Shown here: positions 1 to 9,663 of the stretch, piece by piece
Position numbering within the stretch: position 1 is the first letter of the stretch
Layout of the letters: each line of letters opens with the position of its first letter
From: Lineolata rhizophorae
Taxonomy: Eukaryota > Ascomycota > Dothideomycetes > Lineolatales > Lineolataceae
Direction of reading: 5' to 3'
Assembly: GCA_010093515.1 (NCBI GenBank)
Contig: MU001672.1
Span: forward strand, 1,309,927-1,352,280
DNA length: 42,354 nucleotides
The notes under the pieces: generated by a model
The model's database searches: none
Told to the model about the DNA's origin: nothing
Seen by the model: only the letters and a program-made list of their open reading frames with translations
Program-made: the position numbers and the translations under genes

Positions 1-270
1 TGATGATGCTCCCATCAATGTCGGGGTCACCAAGAAGAGACGGCGATGTGGCCAATGTGGCACTGAGGGACACAACTCCAGGACATTCCAGAACAAGACT
101 ACTAGATCCCAGGAGCACATTGCCGCTGAGATCATTCAAATTGATTAAGAATTGGCAGAGATATGGTGGATTGGGTTGAGGTAGTGGCGAAGCCAACGCA
201 GCCAGGGGGTCAACGCAGCCAGGGGGTCAACGCAGCCAGGGGGTCAACGCAGCCAGGGGGTGGACCACGT
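1..270 (+). mobile_element. 3' end of a pogo/Fot-like (Tc1/mariner superfamily) DNA transposon
   Basis: The window opens inside a reading frame (bases 2-148, stop TAA at 146-148) that encodes a Lys/Arg-rich stretch followed by a zinc knuckle, C-G-Q-C-x4-H-x4-F. This is the usual layout at the C-terminus of fungal pogo/Fot-like transposases (family knowledge). The last knuckle ligand, normally Cys, is Phe (codon TTC), so this copy may be degenerate. After the stop come about 45 bp, then four perfect 17-bp tandem units (194-261), then 5 bp and ACGT at 267-270, followed by TA. I read ACGT at 270 as the element's outer end and TA at 271-272 as the target-site dinucleotide. The 5' part of the element lies outside the window. 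The DDE catalytic domain is not visible, so the family call rests on the tail, the repeats and the similar element at the right edge. Confidence 0.7.
194..261 (+). repeat. Four perfect 17-bp tandem units in the transposon terminal region
   Basis: The unit CAACGCAGCCAGGGGGT is repeated four times without mismatch (194-210, 211-227, 228-244, 245-261). It sits between the transposase stop codon and the presumed terminal ACGT. Tandem or subterminal repeats in this position often serve as transposase binding sites in pogo-like elements; that role is inferred here. Confidence 0.9.
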
Positions 271-1000
271 TACCAGATATTACGAAACTATGTCCCTATG
301 GTGGCACTTAGTTGAGACCAATGTTTTCATCGCTATGAATAAATTATCACACACTTGAGGATGATATATCATCGCTGGTTGTTCCAACGAATATTAGACT
401 GTATCCGGCTAACTTTAATCCCATAAAACTAAAAGCAGCAAACGGACTACCTTCTGTATTTAATCTATCTCTCGATTTGGTATCTGTATTCTAGTCCTAT
501 CGTTTCTCCCAAGAAAATTCAGCAAAGCACGTGGGATACAGAGTATACAGGACGGTATGGCCACCAAAAACATCCTTCTTCTACTTTGTTAGAGTTGCTC
601 CCTCCCATCCGACCAGAGCGGCAAAACGGAATTTAGTGCCTTTATATTAACTGGTAATGTTGTAGGTTTTATAAATCTAGTACTTTTATTTTTTGGTGGA
701 TTATAATCAATCCGCTCTTTTTGGCTACCTTTGTTCAAAACAGTTCGGACAAAGACAACTTCCTCTGAACATAATAATTAAAGGGTTAACAGACTGATAT
801 TTCGCAGTAAGCAATAGCAAGATTCTAACCTTGCGTGCTTAAATCTAGAATGAAATGGTCGCAATTAAGGACAACAACACAAACACTCCGAAGCAGTTGA
901 AAAAACACTAGAACCCTTTCAAATCCCCTTTTCGGTGGACCGGAAAATAGATAGTAAAGCATCTAGGAGCGAGCAGCGTTCACACGCATCTCTAGCTCTC
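271..1000. other. AT-rich gene-free stretch next to the transposon end
   Basis: This stretch is clearly more AT-rich than the rest of the left flank. It contains no open frame worth reporting, no recognisable protein segment, no tRNA and no obvious terminal repeat. It may be old degraded repeat DNA, but I cannot show that from the sequence alone. Confidence 0.5.
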
Positions 1001-2628
1001 TCCCCGTGAACAAGAACAGAATCCTGTGCGTCGCTCCCCGCACTACTCTTCTCCCCGCCTCTCTCGAAGCCTCGACTCTCAAAGTCCCCTATCACGGCGC
1101 AAATATAACCTCTCCACAACCCTCACCATACCCACCAACCCCCCAGATCGCCCAGCCCACCGTGTATCCACCCGCCCTAACCGGTCCGCCATCCGGGCAA
1201 GCAGCCGCGGTGGCTGCAGCGCACAATCGCAAGCCAGCCAGCCCTCTTCTCCAGCATATCGCCCACCCACGGATCGACGAAGCCAGCCTTCCGCCCCCAG
1301 GGACGCACCTAGCCCACGGAGCGCGCCCCCCGCCAAAGCGCCAGGCCAGCCGGACAGGAACCTCCCAGCGCGCGGCCTCGCGCCGCGCGGACCCGCCGCA
1401 ACCGGCGCGAAGCGGACCTTCTCGCGCCGGGCTCCTGCGCGGGCCGGTCTCGTGGCGCCGGCGCGCGCGCGCGTCCGTTCAGACCTGCCTCCGCGGCCAG
1501 AGGCGTCGAAGGAGGCGGATGGGAGGGCTGCGCCAGGGCTGTGGCTAGCGCGTAGTGTGGCAGGCCAGAGGCGGCTCGCGGGGATGTACATAGGAGGGTG
1601 GAAAACCTGGGGTTGATACAAAGGCGCTAGGGGAGAGAGAGCAAGGGGGAGGGGGGCGGGGATGCTGGGATGGGTGAGTGGGCTGCGGGGTCTATAATGG
1701 GTTCAACGGTCGGCAATAATGCGGGGGAGGGGAGGCGGAGGTGGGAAAGGAGGCGGAGAGAGAGAGGGAAGGCAGTTGCGACTTGCTTCTGGACTGGCTG
1801 TGAGTGGGACTGTGGGTCGTAGGAGAGGCTGCTGTGGCTTAATTGAGAGTCTGATATTATCCAGCGAGGACGCCAGTTGATGCTCGGCAGGGTTTGGAGA
1901 GCCTTGACGGGCGCCTGCGGTACTCGTTCGTTCTGCTGCGCGCCGGGTTCTTCAGCTGTGGGGCGTGGATTCGTAAGGCTTTAATAATTGTGTGCCTAAG
2001 GCGGTGCTCCCAGAGGCCCGCGGGGCGGAGCAATTACCCGTCAATTTTCTGTTTGGACGACGACGTATGTACGCTGCAGCAAAGGAAAAAGTTTGGGGAA
2101 GGGTAAAAAAGTGTAATGGTTGAAAGACCCCGGCACATAGCGCTATAGCAAGGGTCCTGATATACCCGCCAAGCCCCTTCTGCATATGTACGCGCCGCAC
2201 CGTATGTACTCAAAAGTGTTCACGAGCGAAAAGCCACGAGAAGTTTATCCGCGAAGACGGTAGGAGACTAAGATCACGGTCTATTGGATCGGAGATCGGC
2301 ACATCTCAGACCAAGACGCGGGCGCCGAGAGGCGGAGGAAATGCTTCGCGCACGAGGCGCCTCAGCCACGCGCTGAGAAAGAGAAGAAAAGGTTGAAACG
2401 AGAAACCTGGTGGTTTCGACCGTTTGGCCAAACAATCGCACTAGCGATTGTTGCTCAAGCTCCCGATGGCTATAGTTTACCTCTATATGGCAGCCTTTCT
2501 TGCGTAATTATAGTTGCTGCGTCTCACATATTTTCCTATCGATACGAAGGTTTTAATCTGGTCATGCTATATCGATAATGCACTTCTACAATTGCCCTGT
2601 GCTCGTCTGGCGCGGGCCTCGAGCGAGC
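1001..2628. other. Gene-free stretch with a GC-rich core
   Basis: Between about 1020 and 1620 the DNA is very GC-rich and open in several frames on both strands at once (180-196 codons). That is what GC-rich random sequence does. The translations are low-complexity Pro/Arg/Ala/Ser strings with no domain, so I do not call a gene. From 1640 to 1770 the + strand is G-rich. From 2060 to 2210 the words TATGTAC and CATATGTAC occur repeatedly. Confidence 0.5.
1645..1674 (+). other. Potential G-quadruplex motif
   Basis: Five G-runs of three or more (1645-1649, 1651-1656, 1658-1661, 1667-1669, 1672-1674) are separated by loops of 1, 1, 5 and 2 bases. This fits the G3+N1-7 quadruplex rule. There is no gene close enough to suggest a role. 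Confidence 0.6.
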
Positions 2629-5600
2629 CTAAAGCAGCAGTGGGCCGCGCCAACTGCTATTACCAGACCGTCTCATAAGACAGCCCCAGCCATCGAGGGA
2701 TTGACCCACAACCGGGTTCACCCATCTTCCGGCACAAATTGAGCAAAGCAAACTTGTACTCACCACAGTAGCATCAGCCGCTTCTGCACTACTGAACAGC
2801 AGGTCCCCAAACTTGTTGCCCTCCTCGACGCAATTCCCCCGGTATACGAAGCAAAACCCAGCAACCAGTGCACCTGACACCCAACCGGCGCTTCCCAGCA
2901 CCGCATTCCCGGCCTGCCTCCCCTCCTCGGCAGCACAGCCCTGCCCACCGCTTCCTCTGACGTCCGGATGCGGCAGCGGGTGGCTTGCAGCAGGGGCGGG
3001 ACGAGGCGAGCCAAGGCCTCGACCGCGAAAAGCAGGACGGGAGCAACAGCCGCACCAGTAAAAGCGCCGCAGTCCGGACTACGAGCGGAGTTGCCGCGTG
3101 CCGGCTTGGCTCGAGGTTAGCAAGCAGACGGGTAACCCTTGGTTCGTGTGCCACGGAGTTCAGAAGAGGTTTTGTGAGAGGCGGCTAGTGAGATTAGTGC
3201 CGGCATATGGCCGGGGAGCGGGATCGGGAGCGGGCGCCGGAGCCGGATGGGTCGTAGCTCGATACGTACTAACGTAAGAAAGTGAAGTGGGCGTGTGGGT
3301 ATGGGATCTTGTAATGACTGGTCGGGGCAGAGGAGCTAGGACGGCGGAGGTTCAGTCTGGCTCAATTGAGTCTCTGTAGAGAGAGTGCGGCCAATGGAAA
3401 GACGCGCAAGGAAAGAAGTGTGCGGTAGACCCTCTATCGATACCTGGACCGGAAGAGGAAATTGAGGGGCTGGCGGCAACCCATGGGGTTTGAAAAATGC
3501 GGGGAAGACGCTAACGAAGGTATGTATCTCGACGGGACTGAATGCACTTTTCTTGGCTTCCATTACCACAGCCATGCTGCCAAGGACAAACCCAGGCACG
3601 CACTCCACAGATCCATGATGTCCAGTTCCTCATCGCCGGCCTCACGAGCCGGGAGGCAAGCTCGATTCATCCCATCGGCCTGACTAGCCGTCCTTCGTGG
3701 GTAGCTTAGCGTACGAACACATGTCCGTACGAACGCCACGTCGACGGCAGCGGCAGGACCTCGACCGGCTGGTGCACATCGTCTTGACGCATCGCGCGAT
3801 CCAGTCTCATCCCTCAACGACCGGATTTCCGGACGGCCGCTCCCCTCACCCCGTAGATCATGGCACGATCCGCGCAGGGCGGCGACGGGCTCGGCGGGCT
3901 GGACCGGGGCATCCGCGCCGGGTCATTAGGGCGATACTTTTTTTTTTAAGAGCCGAAGGAGGCGGGTAGGCAGCGAGCGAGCGGGCAAGCGGGCAACGCA
4001 ATTGGGCGTGGGTAATGAGGGACTGGGTGCTACAGCGAAAACGTTCTGAACAGCCGGCAGTAATGAGGGGAGGGCAGGGCAAGGAAGAGATCTTTTAAAC
4101 TTTGGATCTATCGTGTCCGGGTTGCGCGGGTTGAGATGTAGGGCGCCGAGCGGCGGGGTTCTGGAGCCGGATATCTGGGATTCTGGGGTCCCTAAGTCGT
4201 CCGTTAGTATGTCGAGGTCGCTAAATAGGTGGAGCCTAACGTAGTATCTGTCGTGTAGGCGTACGGAGTGGTGGCGGCCGTGTCTGGCTCGCCTTTGCGG
4301 TTGCTGAAGGGCGGCGAGCTAAAGACAGGTTAGTTGTAAGGCGTCCGGGAGCTGGAGGCTGGGGGGAACGTCTCGCCGTCTGAAAGTGACAGGCGAGGCG
4401 GCTAGGCCAGTCGCAGATCGGCTCGCGCACCGCTACAGAGCAGGCGGTGATGAAAAACAAAACGCCGGTACCCTTGCTCTCTGCCGCAGCCTCCTGGTCC
4501 CCACTTCAGACGAGGAACTTCAATTGCCCCCGGGGACATGCAGGAGCGGGACTCCCCACAGGCGCCGTTCAAGTATACGTAGTACTGAAGAACTTTCGTG
4601 TTCGGGTTCACCATGCTCGTCTCTTGTCCCTGGAAGCGGCAGACCCTGAGTGAAGGGGGCACGGTTCCAATCCCGCCACCGACTCTGCTCTCTTTCTTTT
4701 TGCTCGCTCCCAGGTCGTCGACCCCGGCTTGGTGCGGCGCGGGGGGCGTAGAATGTTTCGTTTCATGGCCGACGAGGCGGATCAATCACGTCGCAGCAGG
4801 TGCGCAGTGATGAGATTCGGGGGAAGGGGGAAAGCAAAAACGGAACGAGAGGGAGATAGGGACCAGGGACGGGACTCGAAACCCCGGACTAGCTCGCGTT
4901 TGAGAAGCGATTTGTTGCGATTCGCGATACGCGCGTAGCTAGATCCGTGTTGTGCCACCTGCCTCCCGCCGCCTCCGTGTCTTGACCATTCGTACTCGTT
5001 GCGCCTAGCACGAAGTGTGTTGTATGTACTACCGTATGTACGATGTGTGTAGTGCGAACAGCTTAAACGGCCTGGGGAGCCGCGGGAATGGCGTGACCTC
5101 TTGTTCGCGGCCCGCCGAGGAGCGGACCGTTGCAAACTCAAAATGTCGAGTTCGAGTAGGAGCGTGTGATTGTCGCTCGCGAACCGCATGGGTCGCTCTG
5201 CACGTGTGCGAGCAGAGAACGGCCGAAACGGGCGTGCTTATGCCTAGTACGGTATGTATGGCGTAGCTTTTGGGATATTTGGCCGCGTCGGCCCTGGCTT
5301 TTCGGACCTCGAAGGCGGCCGCGCTAATGCGGTTTCCGATATCGAATCGAAAGGAGAGACACGGTAGCGCTCCGTCTCTTGTTGGATGGTTGACGAAACC
5401 TCTTGGAGAAACAACTGCCGTCGATTCGACCTCGTGGGTGCGCGCGACTGAAGTCTCCGCAGACCCGCCCGAATGGCTGCCGACTGAATCGTAACAGACG
5501 GCTGTTATAGCGCGCATGTCACGAACCCGCGTGGGATTGTGCTAGGGAATAGCTTTCGGGCGAGTGGGAAAGGCGGGTACGTAGATACGAAGAGGCAGCT

Positions 5601-8220
5601 AATCAATTGACAAGTGAACACATTGACCTGGGTGAGAGCTGACGAGATCCTGAGTTGCTTCAATTGCTTTTTGACAGTTCGTATGTTCCAAGCTAAATTC
5701 GTCAAGCTGCCGCGAAGATTCATTCATACATAGGTAGATCTCTCTCGGCGTCGCGCCTCATGCAGGTACATACGATACAGAAACCGTTGGCAGAAAAATT
5801 CACCGTCCGATCTCCCCTACTGTGCGCCCACGATTCATTCAAACGCACTTCAAACACTGAGGCTGCAGCAAGCCAGCCGAGCCAGCCTGCCCAGCCCCAT
5901 CGAAGATAACGTCCGAGACACACAGAACACGCAAAACCAACCCAGGCACGGACTGGGCCCGGCTGTCCACATTCGTCAAGCTGCAGCCTCCCAGCCTCCC
6001 AACCCGATCAGTCCTAACCGTAAAACTAAGCAGGCCGACCAACGGCGGCGACGACGACGACGCCGGCTCTCGTCGCTTCCAACTTCCGTCACCCGTCCCC
6101 GAAAAGAAAAATGAGTAAGGAAAAAAGGTACCTGGATCAAGACTCGCCCGTCTCAAAGGACGGGGATCATCGCTGCTGAAACAGCCGATGCCCTCGGCTC
6201 AGGGCGTGGCGGCGGGCGCGTGGCGTGTTCGTGGGAACTCTTGCCCTGCAACCACAACGTTTTGAGTCGCTCGGGCTTTCTTTTTTTCTTTGTTCTCTCG
6301 CGCTAAGAACGCGAAAGAAAAACAAACACCTTGTCTTTTTCTTGCCTAATCCCTCATCTTGGGGCTCTTTGGTGGAGCCGAGCGAGTGAGCGGGTGAGGT
6401 TCCGCGAGTCGCGACGGGTCGGACGGCAGGTCGAGGCGAGGGAAGTAGTAGAGTCTCGGGTTTACGGTCGCTTTGGTGTTTGCTACGATGAGTCCGTGAG
6501 TGGGTGTTGAATGCGGAAGAGGGCGGGCACACGCGTTCTAAATGGCAGAGCTCTGAGGGGTGTCATTTTCAGCGCGGGGTGGACCGCTTCGCTTTCGACC
6601 AACTTATCAAATGGGATCATGGAGTCGAAGAGGCGCGATGGCAACGGCGAGTTCTCCGCGTAGGACTTCCGTTGGTGGTGAGGCTTTCTCGCGAGCGCCG
6701 GACCCCCATGCAACAAGTCGCCCCACGCGCGGCGAAAATAAAGAGACGAGCAGAGGATCCAGGCTGTGCGAAGGAAACCGTCTGACCGCCAAACGATTGA
6801 AGCCGTGGCGATTTACTCCCTTTGTACGTAATTCGACGGCAATTGGTATCTACAGACCGCGTTCGGTACTTCTTTTTAGTTGCGGCATGTCGAACCTGGG
6901 CCGTCGAGGCTCACCCGCTCCAATAGGTTCGCCTAACAGACTTTCTACAACGAATTAGGCAGAATCTCTATTGGGCATTCTGTTCCCCCCCGCCTCTCCT
7001 TAGGGACGGATGGCCGCAGGTCGGTGTGATAGCAGAAGCGGTAGCGGTCGAAACGAGTCTCGTGAACGCTCCCAAAACCAAGGACTGTTCGTAGGACTGC
7101 AGTGCCCCGGGCGGACCCAGCGGCATGGTTGCAGAGGAGCGTGGAGACGCAGGCGGCCAAAGTATAAGCCTGGGAAGGGAAGGAGGAGGGGGGATAGTGT
7201 GGAGCGGGAGGGGTTCCGCTATCCGAAGGCGCACACAGACACAGACAAACAGGGACAACGCTCCTGGGGAGCAGGCACTAGTACCGTAACCGTCTGGCGG
7301 GCGACCCGGACCGTGGCCGAAGTCTGAAGAACGTTTAGTACACGTTACTTTTGATCGCTTGGAGTCGACGTTTGCTTTTATCAAAAGCTCCGGGGCTACT
7401 CTAGAGCTAAAAAGGAATTCCAAAAGGAACGACGAGCTCCTAGCGCGGTGATTAGCCCGTTGGCAGTCTGAATGACCTAATTGGAGTGTCAGTCTGATAC
7501 GGTTCGCGGCTCGGCCTATTAGCTATGTAGACGTTTTTTGCGGCGCATGGGTGTGTAGCTCGAGGACTTGCTTCCGACGGCCTGATCCCAGGCAGTGCAA
7601 TGAAGGAACAGCGGGTCCCGGAGGCGGTGATAATTAGGTACGAGTCATCTTTTGGATGACTTCCACCATTAATTAACGCGCTGTAGAACGGCGGTTATTG
7701 TCGCTGTTTTAGTCTGGATTCAGCGCGCCTTGAAGGCCAAACAAGGCCATTGTGTAGAATGAAATGCCAAGAGGGTTGTTAGTCGGGTATTTAGAGCGAC
7801 GTTCCAGGCGGGACGATTTGCGATGGTAGCGGATCTGAAGCGCGCGCGCCATGAGGTATCTCCATACATGGCGAAAAGTAGGGGTTAGGGGTGGTGACCT
7901 GGCCGGGCGGCTGCGCGAAGAAAGGGATAGGGGATCGCCATCGCATCGCACCATGAGGTCGCAGCAGGATGAGGCCCATGGGTACGGTTGCGCTGTGGCT
8001 GCCCTCTGGGCAAAGCCGGAAGCGTCTGCAGCTTCATGGTTACCGTCGCGGGAGCTTGTCGGGTGCGTGTTGCGCGAGAGCGATGGAGTTGTTGAAGAGC
8101 ACACGCCGCCGCTAGCACGGGCTCGATCGGTGGCAGGGCAAGGGAGGATGAGGCAGAGAAAGAGAGCAGCGCCATGAAGCGGCGGGCATCCATGCAGCCG
8201 GGCGGGTCAGGGCCCTGGCC
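2629..8220. other. Long gene-free interval
   Basis: I find no supportable gene here. Open frames are short (at most about 160 codons), overlap on both strands and lack domains or convincing splice neighbours. A minus-strand segment at about 2760-2930 reads like ordinary protein and ends at a GTGAGT donor-like site, but I cannot attach it to a complete model. The interval carries recurrent TATGTAC, TACGTA and TACGGAGT words (for example 4262-4269 and 5029-5045). The imperfect B-box-like sequence near 4880 has an extra T and no tRNA body. Confidence 0.5.
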
Positions 8221-9663
8221 GCTAGCGCGCTAGCGTCCAACCCCCGGCCTCCGTTCGGAAGCGCGGCCGGCCGACAGGGGCTGCGCGCAGCGGGCCGCTA
8301 CGATTGGCCGCTGGCTTGGACGGCGGCCTGTGAGAGGCCCGGCGCCGGCGGGCGACCCCCCGCGCCAGGCCGCCGACTCGCGCGCGGGCGCGCGCGAAAA
8401 GGGGGGCCCGCGGCCCACAGGCAGGTACTGCGCAGGCGCGGGCGAGGGGTGCGTCCGCCCTGCCCAGACTCTCTGTCCTGCACAGCGGGCAGTACGTGCC
8501 TACACGTCCACACACGCTCACCTTTGCACACGCTATTCCCATTCCCCCCCGTCACCCCTGGGCCCTGCACTCACGTCCGCACGCAACCCAGCACATACCA
8601 CCACCAACCCTCGTCCGCGCCCACGCAGGTTCGCCGCTTCTCGCAGCAACGCAAAGCAGGCAAGCAGGCAAGCAGGCAAGCAGACAAGCAGCCTAGCCAG
8701 GGCCCTTTTCCGCCGCAGCTCGCCGACGTCGACGGCTTATATCGCGGGCCTTTTATAACAACAAGCCGGACGCATCTTGCTGCGGGCGCGCAAGCCATCC
8801 TAACGCGCGACTGCCCAATTTTCTCCCGGCCTCGGCTGTCAGCACGAGGCACAGGAGCAGAGCGAGCGACGAACGAACGACGTCGCGCCGCGTGCCCCGT
8901 TTTTGCCCGCGTCCACTATTATTTATTTTATTTTATTTTGTGTGCGCTGCGAAGCACGTACCCTCCTCTTGCTCCTCCGCTCTTCATCCGCAACCCTGCC
9001 GCCGTTGTGCCGCCTCTACCTTTTATTCGTGCTGCCGGCTTGTCCCGTGCGACCCGTACACAAAAGTTCCCTCCTAACCCCCCGGGAAGGCAGCAATCAG
9101 CCTAACCACAGGGCAAATCCGCAACCGCATTTTTCCACGCCGCCTTCTCGAAACAGCCGCGCATGACTCTCCCGGCTGCGGAGATTCCCCGAACATCCTT
9201 CGAGCGCTGCCAGCACGAGCAACGGCCGCGACGAGTATTCTCGGCATAACCCAAGCACACACACACACCACCCACGCACTCTGCCCGCACGGTACACGCG
9301 CGCGCACACGCCCACTCGCACCCACCCACACCCGCTGTGCCGGGGCGCGCCCAGGGGAGAGTGCGAGCGAGCGAGACTGAGAGATTACCGGAGGGCAAGT
9401 TGCGGAGGGAAACGAACGAGCTCAAGACCCAGTCTCGCGACGCACACACGATCCACACCCAGGGCTGGGGCCAAAGCAGGACGGGCCCCAAGTTCCTTTT
9501 CGGCGGGAAAGGGCTCCATCCTTTTTTTTTGTCCCGACCCAGAGGAAACCCGTTCGAAGACGCACGCACCCACGCACGCACTTCTTTCCCATACCCCCCC
9601 CTTCCATACTGGGGTCCAAGTTGCACGCGATATTATTAAACCCTCGCCCGGACCCGCGGCGAG
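8221..9663 (+). promoter_or_regulatory. Upstream region and probable leader of the kinesin gene
   Basis: A GC-rich island (8220-8480) is followed by a long C/A- and C/T-rich stretch up to the kinesin start. Stretches of this kind are common just upstream of, and in, 5' leaders of filamentous fungal genes. It contains an 8-bp tandem repeat (8654-8693) and a CA run (9256-9269). Several short ATG frames would be upstream ORFs if transcription starts far upstream, but the start site cannot be seen. No gene is called here. Confidence 0.4.
8654..8693 (+). repeat. 8-bp tandem repeat, five units
   Basis: Units of AAGCAGGC occur three times (8654-8677), followed by two one-base variants, AAGCAGAC and AAGCAGCC (8678-8693). 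It is a minisatellite-like tract in the presumed upstream region of the kinesin gene. Confidence 0.9.

Noticed and set aside
1006-1621. Overlapping open frames of 180-196 codons on both strands
   Set aside because: GC-rich DNA open in three frames at once; the translations are low-complexity Pro/Arg/Ser/Ala with no domain, splice context or conserved motif.
4860-4950. tRNA-like B-box on the minus strand near 4880
   Set aside because: The T-loop has an extra T, and no matching acceptor, D-arm or anticodon arm can be folded.
5029-5517. 162-codon minus-strand open frame
   Set aside because: No recognisable domain, no leader or intron signals supporting it, and overlapping frames on the other strand.
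6275-6335. Possible inverted repeat of T-rich and A-rich tracts
   Set aside because: Only a five-base perfect stem (TCGCG/CGCGA); the flanking T- and A-runs pair poorly.
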